A DNA stretch of 8,067 nt from assembly GCA_019509895.1 (NCBI GenBank), contig JAEKLK010000017.1, forward strand, positions 1 to 8,067, in the 5' to 3' direction. Below, piece after piece: positions 1-6,529 of the stretch. The position numbers were made by a program, and so were the translations under genes. This DNA comes from Betaproteobacteria bacterium (GTDB lineage Bacteria > Pseudomonadota > Gammaproteobacteria > Burkholderiales > SG8-39). Numbering within the stretch: position 1 is the first letter of the stretch; each line of letters begins with the position of its first letter. The notes under the pieces are model-generated. The model searched no databases, was not told the DNA's origin, and saw nothing but the letters and a program-made list of their open reading frames with translations.

Positions 1-1192
1 AGCCCTTGATCGTCTTGGCGAGGATGACGGTGGGCTGGCCCTTGTGCTTCACCGCCGCGGCGTAGGCGGCGTACACCTTGTGCGGATCATGCCCGCCTCG
101 GTTCAGGCGCCAGATGTCCTCGTCGCTCATGCGCGCGACCATCTCTAGCAGCTTCGGGTCCTTGCCGAAGAAATGCTTGCGCACGAAAGCGCCGTCGTTC
201 GCCTTGTAGTTCTGATACTCGCCGTCGACCGACTCCTCCATGACGCGCACCAGGCGGCCTTCCGTGTCGCGCGCGAGCAGCGGGTCCCAGTAGGAGCCCC
301 AGATCACCTTGATCACGTTCCAGCCGGCGCCGCGGAACTCGCCTTCGAGCTCCTGGATGATCTTGCCGTTGCCGCGGACCGGGCCGTCGAGGCGCTGCAG
401 GTTGCAGTTGATGACGAAGATCAGGTTGTCGAGCTTGTCGCGCGCCGCGAGGCCGATCGCACCGAGCGATTCGGGCTCATCCATCTCGCCGTCGCCACAG
501 AACACCCATACCTTGCGGTTGTCGGTCTGCGCCATGCCGCGCGCCTGGAGGTACTTGAGATAGCGCGCCATGTAGATCGCCTGGATCGGCCCGAGGCCCA
601 TCGACACCGTCGGAAACTGCCAGTAGTCGGGCATGAGCCAGGGATGCGGATACGACGAAACGCCTTTGCCATCGACCTCGCGTCGGAAATTGAGCAGCCG
701 GTCCTGCGACAGACCGCCTTCCATCAGCGAGCGTGCATAGACGCCCGGCGATGAGTGGCCCTGGAAATAAATCAGGTCACCGCCGTGCCCGTCGCTCGGC
801 GCATGCCAGAAGTGCTGCTGCCCGGTGCCGAACAGCGTGCCGACCGAGGCGAAGCTCGCGAGGTGGCCGCCGAGCTCGTCGTCGTTCCTGTTCGCCTTCG
901 CCACCATCACCATCGCGTTCCAGCGGCAGATCGAGCGGATGCGCTCCTCGAGCGCGACGTTGCCCGGCGAGTGCTCCTCCATGTGCGGAGGAATGGTGTT
1001 GACGTACGCCGTGTTGGGCGAGAACGGAATATAGGCGCCGGAGCGCCGCGCCTTGTCGATCAGCCGGTCGAGCAGGTAGTGCGCGCGCTCGGGTCCTTCG
1101 CGCTCGAGCACCGCTTCCAGCGCATCGAGCCACTCCTGCGTCTCGAGCGCGTCGGGATCGTTTGCGGCGGGGGATTGCGGGACGGCGGACAT
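1..1192 (-). CDS. aceE: Pyruvate dehydrogenase E1 component, homodimeric type (N-terminal part, truncated by left edge)
   Basis: This is the thiamine-diphosphate (ThDP) E1 subunit of the pyruvate dehydrogenase complex. It decarboxylates pyruvate and passes the acetyl group to the lipoyl domain of E2 (AceF) in the cytoplasm. I translated 397 residues from ATG at 1192-1190 (MSAVPQSPAA...) with no stop before the left edge; the family is about 890 residues, so roughly 45% is present. The ThDP/Mg motif starts with GDGEMDEPES at about residues 233-242 and ends with INCNLQRLDGPV at about 261-272. QGHSSPGVYAR (about 144-154) carries the active-site loop histidine, and SYPHPWLMP and WQFPTVSMGLGP are further family signatures. 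EWLDALEAVLEREG near the N-terminus matches the E2-binding segment of gammaproteobacterial and betaproteobacterial AceE. The start has no strong Shine-Dalgarno sequence, but it gives the usual N-terminus. The gene is divergent from folD; aceF would be expected beyond the left edge. Confidence 0.97.
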   Translation of the reverse strand, partial: MSAVPQSPAANDPDALETQEWLDALEAVLEREGPERAHYLLDRLIDKARRSGAYIPFSPNTAYVNTIPPHMEEHSPGNVALEERIRSICRWNAMVMVAKANRNDDELGGHLASFASVGTLFGTGQQHFWHAPSDGHGGDLIYFQGHSSPGVYARSLMEGGLSQDRLLNFRREVDGKGVSSYPHPWLMPDYWQFPTVSMGLGPIQAIYMARYLKYLQARGMAQTDNRKVWVFCGDGEMDEPESLGAIGLAARDKLDNLIFVINCNLQRLDGPVRGNGKIIQELEGEFRGAGWNVIKVIWGSYWDPLLARDTEGRLVRVMEESVDGEYQNYKANDGAFVRKHFFGKDPKLLEMVARMSDEDIWRLNRGGHDPHKVYAAYAAAVKHKGQPTVILAKTIKG

Positions 1193-1282
1193 GGGCGGGG
1201 TATCCAGGTCGGAATGTGTGCTGCGGGAATCGCGGCAAAGCTTACTCAGAAAATGGCGCCAGTGCTAGACTGCGGCCCCCTC
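1193..1282. promoter_or_regulatory. aceE-folD divergent intergenic spacer
   Basis: This 90-bp spacer must hold the 5' signals of both genes. On the plus strand the best promoter candidate is an extended -10 element just before folD (separate entry). On the minus strand I found no convincing -35/-10 pair for aceE. There is no obvious operator palindrome such as a PdhR-type site. The plus-strand frame is open throughout and in frame with folD, but those residues are not part of the conserved protein. Confidence 0.5.
1263..1271 (+). promoter_or_regulatory. Putative extended -10 promoter element of folD
   Basis: The sequence TGCTAGACT reads as an extended -10 (TG, one base, then TAGACT), matching TATAAT at four of six positions. 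The -35 region about 17-18 bp upstream (around 1242-1248) is poor. Transcription would start near 1278, only about 5 nt before the folD ATG at 1283, so the message would be almost leaderless. This fits the absence of a Shine-Dalgarno sequence there. The call rests on sequence only. Confidence 0.35.
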
Positions 1283-2131
1283 ATGGCGGCGCGGATTCTC
1301 GACGGAAAATCGCTCGCCGCGCAGGTGCGCAGCGCATTGAAGAAGGAAGTCGAGGCGCTTTCGCAGCGCGGCATACGCCCCGGACTGGCCGTCATCCTTG
1401 CCGGCGACAACCCGGCCTCGCGTGTCTATGTGCGCAACAAGGTGCGCGCGTGCGAGGAAACCGGCGTGCGCTCGGACCTCTACGAACTGCCGGCCACCGT
1501 CAGCGAAGCGGCGCTCCTCGACCGTGTGCTCGCGCTGAACGACGATTCCGCGGTGCACGGCATCCTCGTGCAGCTGCCGTTGCCCAAACAGATCGACCCC
1601 CACCGGGTACTCGAAACCATCGCGCCTGCCAAGGATGTGGACGGCTTCCATGAAGCGAACCTGGGCGCGCTTGTGGCAGGCGAACCGCGCATGGTGGCGT
1701 GCACGCCGGCGGGCGTCATGCGCCTCCTCGAGCACGCCGGCGTCGCGCTCGGCGGCGCCCACGCCGTGGTCATCGGCCGCTCGAACATCGTCGGCAAGCC
1801 GCTCGCGCTGCTGCTCTTGCAGAAGGACGCGACCGTCACCATCTGTCACTCGAAGAGCGGCGGACTCGGTGCGCTCGCCCGCAGCGCCGACGTGCTAGTG
1901 GCGGCGGTCGGGCGGCCGAAACTCGTGACCGGCGACATGGTCAAACCGGGCGCCTGCGTCATCGACGTCGGCGTGAACCGGCTCTCCGACGGGTCGCTGT
2001 GCGGCGATGTCGATTTCGCTGCCGCCGCGGCCGTCGCGGGCTCGATTACACCGGTACCCGGCGGCGTCGGACCGATGACCATCGCCATGCTGCTTGAAAA
2101 CTGTGTGCGCGCCGCGCGCGCTATGAGATGA
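1283..2131 (+). CDS. folD: Bifunctional methylenetetrahydrofolate dehydrogenase / methenyltetrahydrofolate cyclohydrolase
   Basis: This enzyme interconverts 5,10-methylene-THF, 5,10-methenyl-THF and 10-formyl-THF with NADP(H), supplying one-carbon units for purines and initiator formyl-Met. The product is 282 aa, close to the 288 aa of E. coli FolD. Visible signatures are the YxxxK catalytic motif (Tyr49, Lys53, in RVYVRNK), GILVQLPLP (about 93-101), KDVDGFH (117-123) with the conserved active-site aspartate, the Rossmann nucleotide-binding motif GRSNIVGKP (165-173), and PGGVGPMT (259-266) near the C-terminus. The frame is open far upstream to 755, but that stretch is antisense to aceE. ATG 1283 gives the canonical MAARILDGK start; an in-frame ATG at 1253 would add ten unconserved residues. 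There is no Shine-Dalgarno sequence before it. The stop overlaps the next start as ATGA, which suggests coupling to prlC. Confidence 0.97.
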   Translation: MAARILDGKSLAAQVRSALKKEVEALSQRGIRPGLAVILAGDNPASRVYVRNKVRACEETGVRSDLYELPATVSEAALLDRVLALNDDSAVHGILVQLPLPKQIDPHRVLETIAPAKDVDGFHEANLGALVAGEPRMVACTPAGVMRLLEHAGVALGGAHAVVIGRSNIVGKPLALLLLQKDATVTICHSKSGGLGALARSADVLVAAVGRPKLVTGDMVKPGACVIDVGVNRLSDGSLCGDVDFAAAAAVAGSITPVPGGVGPMTIAMLLENCVRAARAMR

Positions 2132-4176
2132 ACGCTCCGACCGAAAGACTGAACCCGCTGCTGGACTTCTCCGGACTGCCGCGCTTTAGCGAGCTGAAGC
2201 CGGAACACGTTGCCCCCGCCGTCGACACGCTGCTCGCGCAAGGCCGCGAGACCACCGAGCGCGTGCTCGCCGCGCCCGTATCCTGGGATGACTTCGTTGT
2301 GCCGCTGGAAGACGCGAACGAGCGCATCGGGCGTGCCTGGGGCCAGGTCGCGCACCTGCACGCGGTGCTCGACAGTCCGGAGCTGCGCGAGGCGTACAAC
2401 GCCAATCTGCCCAAGCTGACGCAATACTGGACGGAGCTCGGCCAGAACCAGCGCCTGTTCGAAAAGTACAAGGCGCTCGCCGCCTCGCCCGAGTACCCGA
2501 CGCTCAGCGCAGCGCGGCGCCGCATCATCGACAACGCGTTGCGCGACTTCCGTCTCGGCGGCGCCGAGCTGCCGCCGGAGAGAAAGGTGCGCTACGCCGA
2601 GATTCAGGAAGAGCTGGCGCGCCTGGGCTCGCGTTTCTCTGAAAACCTGCTCGACGCCACCAAGGCGTTCTCCATCGTCGTCGACCAGCGGCGCATCGGC
2701 GGCATTCCCGACGATGTGCTCGCCGCGGCGCGCGAAGCGGCCGAGAAGGACGGCAAGCAGGGCTGGAAATTCACCCTGCACGCGCCCTCCTACATGCCGG
2801 TCATGCAGTACGCCGACGATCGCCAGCTTCGGCAGACGATGTACCGCGAAAGCGTGACCCGCGCCTCGGAGTACGGCAAGCCGGACTGGGACAACACGTC
2901 GCTCATCGCCCGCATCGTCGAGCTGCGCCGCGAGCTCGCCCAGGTTCTGGGCTATCGCAACTATGCCGAAGTGTCGCTCGTGCCGAAAATGGCCGAGTCG
3001 CCCGAGCAGGTGCTCTCGTTCCTCGAGGACCTCACGCAGCGTGCCCGCGCGTTCGCGGATAAGGACGTCGCGGAGCTGCGCGAGTTCGCGCGCCGCGAGC
3101 TCGGGCTCGATCCGCTGGAAGCGTGGGATGTCGCCTACGCCTCCGAGAAGCTGCGCGTAAAGCGCTACGCCTTCTCCGAGCAGGAGGTGAAGCAGTACTT
3201 CCCGGAGGACGTCGTCGTCCAGGGATTGTTCAAGGTGGCGGAGGCGCTTTACGGCGTGCGCATCTACCCGGCCGAGGCGCCGAAGTGGCACCCGGACGTG
3301 CGCTTCTACGAGCTCCGCGATGCCGCCGGCCAGCGCGTCGGCCAGTTCTACATGGATCTCTATGCGCGCGACACCAAGCGCAGCGGCGCGTGGATGGACG
3401 ACGCCATCACCCGCCGGCGCAAAGGCACGACGCTGCAGACGCCGGTCGCGTACCTCACCTGCAATTTCTCGCGGCCCCTCAGTTCAGATTCCGGCAATCG
3501 CCCCGCGCTCTTCACGCACGACGAGGTGCTGACGCTCTTCCACGAGTTCGGCCACGGCCTGCATCACTTGCTGACGCGCGTGGAGGACCTCGGCGTCTCC
3601 GGCATCAACGGCGTTGAATGGGACGCGGTCGAGCTCCCCAGCCAATTCATGGAGAACTTCTGCTGGGAGTGGGACGTCCTGCGGCACATGACGCGCCACG
3701 TCGACACGGGCGAGCCGCTCTCGCGCGAGCTCTACGACAAAATGCTCGCTGCGAAGAATTTCCAGAGCGGGCTCGCGATGCTGCGTCAGCTCGAGTTCGC
3801 CATCTTCGACATGCGTCTGCACTCCGATCCCCCGGGCGCACGCACTGCCCTCGAGCTCCTGCGCGAAGTTCGCGAGCGAGTCGCCGTGCTGCCCTCGCCC
3901 GATTACAACCGCTTCCCGAACAGCTTCTCGCACATCTTCGCGGGCGGCTATGCGGCGGGCTACTACAGCTATAAGTGGGCCGAGGTTCTGTCGGCGGACG
4001 CCTACAGCTTCTTCGAGGAGAACGGCGTACTGAACCCGATCGCCGGCGAGCGCTTCCGCGACGAGATCCTCGCCGTGGGCGGCAGCCGCCCGGCGGCCGA
4101 ATCGTTCCTCGCCTTCCGCGGCCGCGAGCCGCGGGTCGACGCGCTGCTCCGGCATAACGGCATGACCGGCGCCTAG
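2128..4176 (+). CDS. prlC: Oligopeptidase A, M3 family zinc metallopeptidase
   Basis: This cytoplasmic zinc endopeptidase degrades short peptides, including signal-peptide fragments and products of larger proteases. It is homologous to E. coli PrlC/OpdA and mammalian thimet oligopeptidase. The product is 682 aa, close to the E. coli length of 680. The metal site is HEFGH at residues 472-476, with the third zinc ligand Glu502 in WDAVELPSQFMEN. The substrate-binding tyrosine loop FAGGYAAGYYSY spans about 604-615; Tyr608 and Tyr615 line up with the catalytic-site tyrosines of thimet oligopeptidase. The N-terminal half is the helical domain that narrows the channel. The start ATG at 2128 overlaps the folD stop by 4 nt and has no Shine-Dalgarno sequence, so translation probably depends on termination-reinitiation from folD. 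No signal peptide is present. All catalytic residues are intact. Confidence 0.96.
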   Translation: MNAPTERLNPLLDFSGLPRFSELKPEHVAPAVDTLLAQGRETTERVLAAPVSWDDFVVPLEDANERIGRAWGQVAHLHAVLDSPELREAYNANLPKLTQYWTELGQNQRLFEKYKALAASPEYPTLSAARRRIIDNALRDFRLGGAELPPERKVRYAEIQEELARLGSRFSENLLDATKAFSIVVDQRRIGGIPDDVLAAAREAAEKDGKQGWKFTLHAPSYMPVMQYADDRQLRQTMYRESVTRASEYGKPDWDNTSLIARIVELRRELAQVLGYRNYAEVSLVPKMAESPEQVLSFLEDLTQRARAFADKDVAELREFARRELGLDPLEAWDVAYASEKLRVKRYAFSEQEVKQYFPEDVVVQGLFKVAEALYGVRIYPAEAPKWHPDVRFYELRDAAGQRVGQFYMDLYARDTKRSGAWMDDAITRRRKGTTLQTPVAYLTCNFSRPLSSDSGNRPALFTHDEVLTLFHEFGHGLHHLLTRVEDLGVSGINGVEWDAVELPSQFMENFCWEWDVLRHMTRHVDTGEPLSRELYDKMLAAKNFQSGLAMLRQLEFAIFDMRLHSDPPGARTALELLREVRERVAVLPSPDYNRFPNSFSHIFAGGYAAGYYSYKWAEVLSADAYSFFEENGVLNPIAGERFRDEILAVGGSRPAAESFLAFRGREPRVDALLRHNGMTGA

Positions 4177-4943
4177 TGCGCCTCGCCAGCTGGAACGTCA
4201 ACTCGCTGCGCGTCCGGCTGCCGCACCTGCTCGACTGGCTGCGTGAGGCGAAGCCCGACGTCGCCTGCCTGCAGGAGACCAAGACCGAGGATCCAAACTT
4301 CCCGGCCAGCGAGCTGCGCGACGCCGGCTACCACGCCGTCTATTGCGGGCAGCGCGCCTATAACGGCGTAGCCATCGTCTCGCGTACGCCGGCCGCCGAC
4401 GTGGCGCACGGCATCCCCGATTTCCCGGACGATCCGAAACGCTGCATCGCCGGCACGCTCGACGGCGTGCGCATCGTCTGCCTGTATGCGCCGAACGGCG
4501 AAGCCCCGGGCACGGACAAGTACGCCTACAAGCTGCGCTGGTACGAGGCGCTCGCGCGCTGGATGAACGAGGGCTTGCCACGCACGCCGAAGCTTGCGCT
4601 GCTCGGCGACATGAACGTCGCGCCGGAAGATCGTGACGTGCACGACCCCAAGCGCTGGGCCGGCAAGATCCATGTCTCCGAGCCCGAGCGCGCGGCGCTA
4701 AAGAAAGTGACGGACGCGGGACTGGTCGACGCATTCCGCCTCTTTCCGCAGCCCGAGAAATCGTTCTCATGGTGGGACTATCGCCTGCGCGCCTTCGAGC
4801 GCGGCTGGGGATTGCGCATCGATCTCGCGCTCGTCTCGCCCGCGCTCGCAAAGCATTGCACGGCGTGCACCATCGACCTCGGGCCGCGCAAGCGCGAACG
4901 TCCCTCGGACCACGCGCCGGTCATTCTCGACCTCGATATATGA
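4176..4943 (+). CDS. xthA: Exodeoxyribonuclease III (AP endonuclease, EEP family)
   Basis: This DNA-repair enzyme cleaves 5' of abasic sites and removes 3' blocking groups, with 3'-5' exonuclease activity on duplex DNA. The product is 255 aa. The endonuclease/exonuclease/phosphatase fold residues are all visible: Asn7 in SWNVNS, Glu34 in LQETK (metal ligand), Tyr104 in CLYAPNG, Asp145 and Asn147 in GDMNVAPEDRDV, Asp216 in RIDLAL, and Asp245-His246 in PSDHAPV. The WWDYR motif (199-203) before the last block is also typical. The start is GTG at 4176, overlapping the last base of the prlC TAG stop (TAGTG). This gives the standard MRLASWNVNSLRVRLPHLL opening, and there is no upstream alternative start. 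No Shine-Dalgarno sequence is evident, so coupling to prlC is likely. Within the family it is closer to bacterial ExoIII/ExoA than to Nape-type or sphingomyelinase-like members. Confidence 0.95.
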   Translation: MRLASWNVNSLRVRLPHLLDWLREAKPDVACLQETKTEDPNFPASELRDAGYHAVYCGQRAYNGVAIVSRTPAADVAHGIPDFPDDPKRCIAGTLDGVRIVCLYAPNGEAPGTDKYAYKLRWYEALARWMNEGLPRTPKLALLGDMNVAPEDRDVHDPKRWAGKIHVSEPERAALKKVTDAGLVDAFRLFPQPEKSFSWWDYRLRAFERGWGLRIDLALVSPALAKHCTACTIDLGPRKRERPSDHAPVILDLDI

Positions 4944-4954
4944 TCGCGTCCGGC

Positions 4955-4962
4955 AAAGGAGG
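4955..4962 (+). promoter_or_regulatory. Strong Shine-Dalgarno of the Bug/TctC gene
   Basis: AAAGGAGG lies 6 nt before the ATG at 4969 and is close to the full anti-Shine-Dalgarno complement. It contrasts with the three genes upstream, none of which has a clear one. This gene can therefore be translated independently at a high level, as is common for abundant periplasmic binding proteins. It also fixes the start codon. Confidence 0.85.
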
Positions 4963-4968
4963 AGAACG

Positions 4969-5937
4969 ATGAGAAGACGACAGTTCCTGATTGCCGCCAC
5001 GGCGGTCATGGCGCCATTCGCCGCGCGCGCGCAATCGGCATATCCGTCGAAGCCGATCAACTGGGTCGTGGGCTTCCCGCCGGGCGGCGGCGCCGACGGC
5101 GTCACGCGTCTGGTCGCCGCCAAGGTCTCGCAGAACATCGGCCAGCCGGTGATCGTCGAGAACCGCCCGGGGGCGAGCTCGATCATCGCCGCGCAGTACG
5201 TCGCGCAGGCTGCGCCCGACGGCTACACGCTCTTCAGCTGCGAGCAGGGCTCGCTCATCTTCAACACCGCGCTTTACTCGAAGCTGCCTTACGACCCGGC
5301 GAAGGATTTCGCGCCGATCACCGACATGATCCGCGCACCGATCATCCTCGCGGTGAACCCCAGCTTTCCGGCGAAAGACCTCAAGTCCTTCGTCGACTAT
5401 GCGCGCAGCCAGCCGGGCAAGCTGAACTACGGCTCGCCGGGGCGCGGGCTCGCGCACCAGCTGGCGATGGAAGCGTTCAAGCAGAAGGCCAAGCTGGAAA
5501 TCGTCGACGTGCAGTACAAGGGCATCGCGCCGGTGGTGCAAGACGTGGTTGCCGGGCAGATCCCGATCGGCCCGATCGACACGGTGGTCGTGCTGCCGCA
5601 CCTGCGGAGCGGCAAGCTGCGCGCGCTCGCCTCGTTCTCCGACAAGCGGCTCTCCGTGACGCCCGACGTGCCGTCGATGGGCGAGCTCGGCTACCCCGGT
5701 CTCGAGATCGCGCCGATCGTCGGCGTCGCGACGCCGGCAAAGACGCCGCGCGACATCATCGCCAAGCTCAATGCGGAGATCGTGCGCGCGGTGCGCGATC
5801 CAGAAGTGAGCGGCAAGCTCTCCGGCCTCGGCCTCGAGATCATCGCCGACACGCCGGAGCAGTTCGCCGCGTTCCTGCAGGAAGAAGGGCGGCGCTGGCT
5901 ACCCTTCATCCGCTCGCTCAATATCAAGCTGGATTGA
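4969..5937 (+). CDS. Tripartite tricarboxylate transporter substrate-binding protein (TctC/Bug family)
   Basis: This is a periplasmic solute-binding protein of the Bug family, which captures small carboxylates and related compounds for TctAB-type transporters or acts as a stand-alone sensor. The product is 322 aa, the usual length. An N-terminal signal peptide is clear: a basic RRRQFL start, a hydrophobic stretch, and an AxA cleavage site (ARA at 19-21, cut before Gln22). Family signatures are YPSKPINWVVGFPPGGGAD just after cleavage, VIVENRPGASSIIAA, APDGYTLF, LPYDPAKDFAPIT and VDVQYKGIAPVVQDVVAGQI. Near the C-terminus are PDVPSMGELGYPGLE and the ATPAKTPRDIIAKLNAEI segment. The RRxFL start resembles a twin-arginine motif, although Sec export is usual for the family. 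No tctA or tctB lies nearby. The gene sits 25 bp after the exonuclease gene, so read-through from that operon is possible. The ligand cannot be predicted. Confidence 0.94.
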   Translation: MRRRQFLIAATAVMAPFAARAQSAYPSKPINWVVGFPPGGGADGVTRLVAAKVSQNIGQPVIVENRPGASSIIAAQYVAQAAPDGYTLFSCEQGSLIFNTALYSKLPYDPAKDFAPITDMIRAPIILAVNPSFPAKDLKSFVDYARSQPGKLNYGSPGRGLAHQLAMEAFKQKAKLEIVDVQYKGIAPVVQDVVAGQIPIGPIDTVVVLPHLRSGKLRALASFSDKRLSVTPDVPSMGELGYPGLEIAPIVGVATPAKTPRDIIAKLNAEIVRAVRDPEVSGKLSGLGLEIIADTPEQFAAFLQEEGRRWLPFIRSLNIKLD

Positions 5938-6517
5938 CGTAGCGCTTCTTCGACTCGCGAATCATTTCGAGGAGCGCCTTCGCCGGGTCGCGGCCCTCGC
6001 GCTTGGCGCGCTCCTTGGTGTCCACCCACTTCCGGAGATCGTCGTAGCCCTGCTCGGTGTGTCGATTCCACTGCGGGTCGTGCGGCACCGTTAGCTCCAG
6101 GCGGATGCCGTTCGGGTCGTGGAAGTAGATGCTCTCCAGCATGCCCTTGTGGTCCACCGGCCCGAGCACCTCGACGCCATTGTTCGCCAGCCAGTCGCGC
6201 CAGCGCCGTAGCTCCTCGCCGTCCTTCGCCTGTAGCGCCATGTGGTCGAACACCTCGTACGCCGGGTGCGCCGGCTTGGCGCGCGGCGGCAGGTCGGCCA
6301 CTTCGAAAAAGGCGATGGTCGAGCCGTCCGCCATGCGGAAGAAGATGTGGAAGTACGGGAAGTTGTCGCCGGTCGAGGGAACGTGGTCGTCGAAGATGGT
6401 GCTCGCGAGCTCCATTCCAAGGATGCGCGTATAGAAGTCGGCGGTAGCGGCGACATCGTGCGTCACGTAAGCCGCATGGTTGAGCATGCGCGGCGTAAGC
6501 ATTGCTGGTGTTGACAT
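5924..6517 (-). CDS. VOC-fold protein (glyoxalase / extradiol dioxygenase-like)
   Basis: This is a vicinal-oxygen-chelate superfamily metalloprotein of 197 aa. Two beta-alpha-beta-beta-beta modules can be traced. The first runs from about residue 12 (NHAAYVTHDVAATADFYTRI) to AFFEVADLP at about 69-77. The second runs from VFDHMALQA at about 89-97 to FHDPNGIRLELTV at about 132-144. Likely metal ligands are His14, His92 and Glu141, with Glu72 at the fourth glyoxalase-type position; the family binds Fe, Mn, Zn or Ni. After about residue 148 comes a highly charged tail of roughly 50 residues, outside the core fold. AGGAGG (6524-6529) lies 6 nt before the ATG at 6517 and fixes the start. The gene follows the LLM oxidoreductase with a 10-nt gap, so they are probably co-transcribed. 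Its 3' end overlaps the convergent Bug gene by 14 nt. Candidate roles are ring-cleavage dioxygenase, isomerase or lyase; the reaction is unknown. Confidence 0.9.
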   Translation of the reverse strand: MSTPAMLTPRMLNHAAYVTHDVAATADFYTRILGMELASTIFDDHVPSTGDNFPYFHIFFRMADGSTIAFFEVADLPPRAKPAHPAYEVFDHMALQAKDGEELRRWRDWLANNGVEVLGPVDHKGMLESIYFHDPNGIRLELTVPHDPQWNRHTEQGYDDLRKWVDTKERAKREGRDPAKALLEMIRESKKRYVNPA

Positions 6518-6523
6518 GAGAGA

Positions 6524-6529
6524 CCTCCT
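6524..6529 (-). promoter_or_regulatory. Shine-Dalgarno of the VOC gene, overlapping the LLM stop codon
   Basis: On the minus strand the sequence is TAGGAGG, where TAG is the stop of the LLM gene and AGGAGG is the ribosome site, 6 nt before the VOC ATG. Ribosomes finishing LLM would end on top of the VOC initiation site, which supports coupled expression of the pair. Confidence 0.85.

Noticed and set aside
755..1282. Long upstream extension of the folD frame (about 176 extra residues)
   Set aside because: Most of it lies antisense to aceE, and its Arg/His/Val-rich sequence is typical of a GC-rich shadow frame. The conserved FolD start is at 1283.
1846..3291. 481-residue minus-strand open frame opposite folD and prlC
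   Set aside because: It is antisense to two strongly conserved genes with intact catalytic motifs. It has no ribosome site or recognisable domain, and GC-rich DNA commonly leaves such frames open.
3484..4155. 223-residue minus-strand frame opposite the prlC catalytic domain
   Set aside because: Its composition follows the reverse complement of prlC codons and it shows no family motif.
4944..4968. Possible terminator or promoter between xthA and the Bug gene
   Set aside because: The 25-bp gap holds only the Shine-Dalgarno sequence. There is no hairpin with a T-run and no -10/-35 pair.
4921..5601. 226-residue minus-strand frame opposite the Bug gene
   Set aside because: It is a His/Arg/Asp-rich mirror of the conserved plus-strand gene, which has a strong Shine-Dalgarno sequence and signal peptide.
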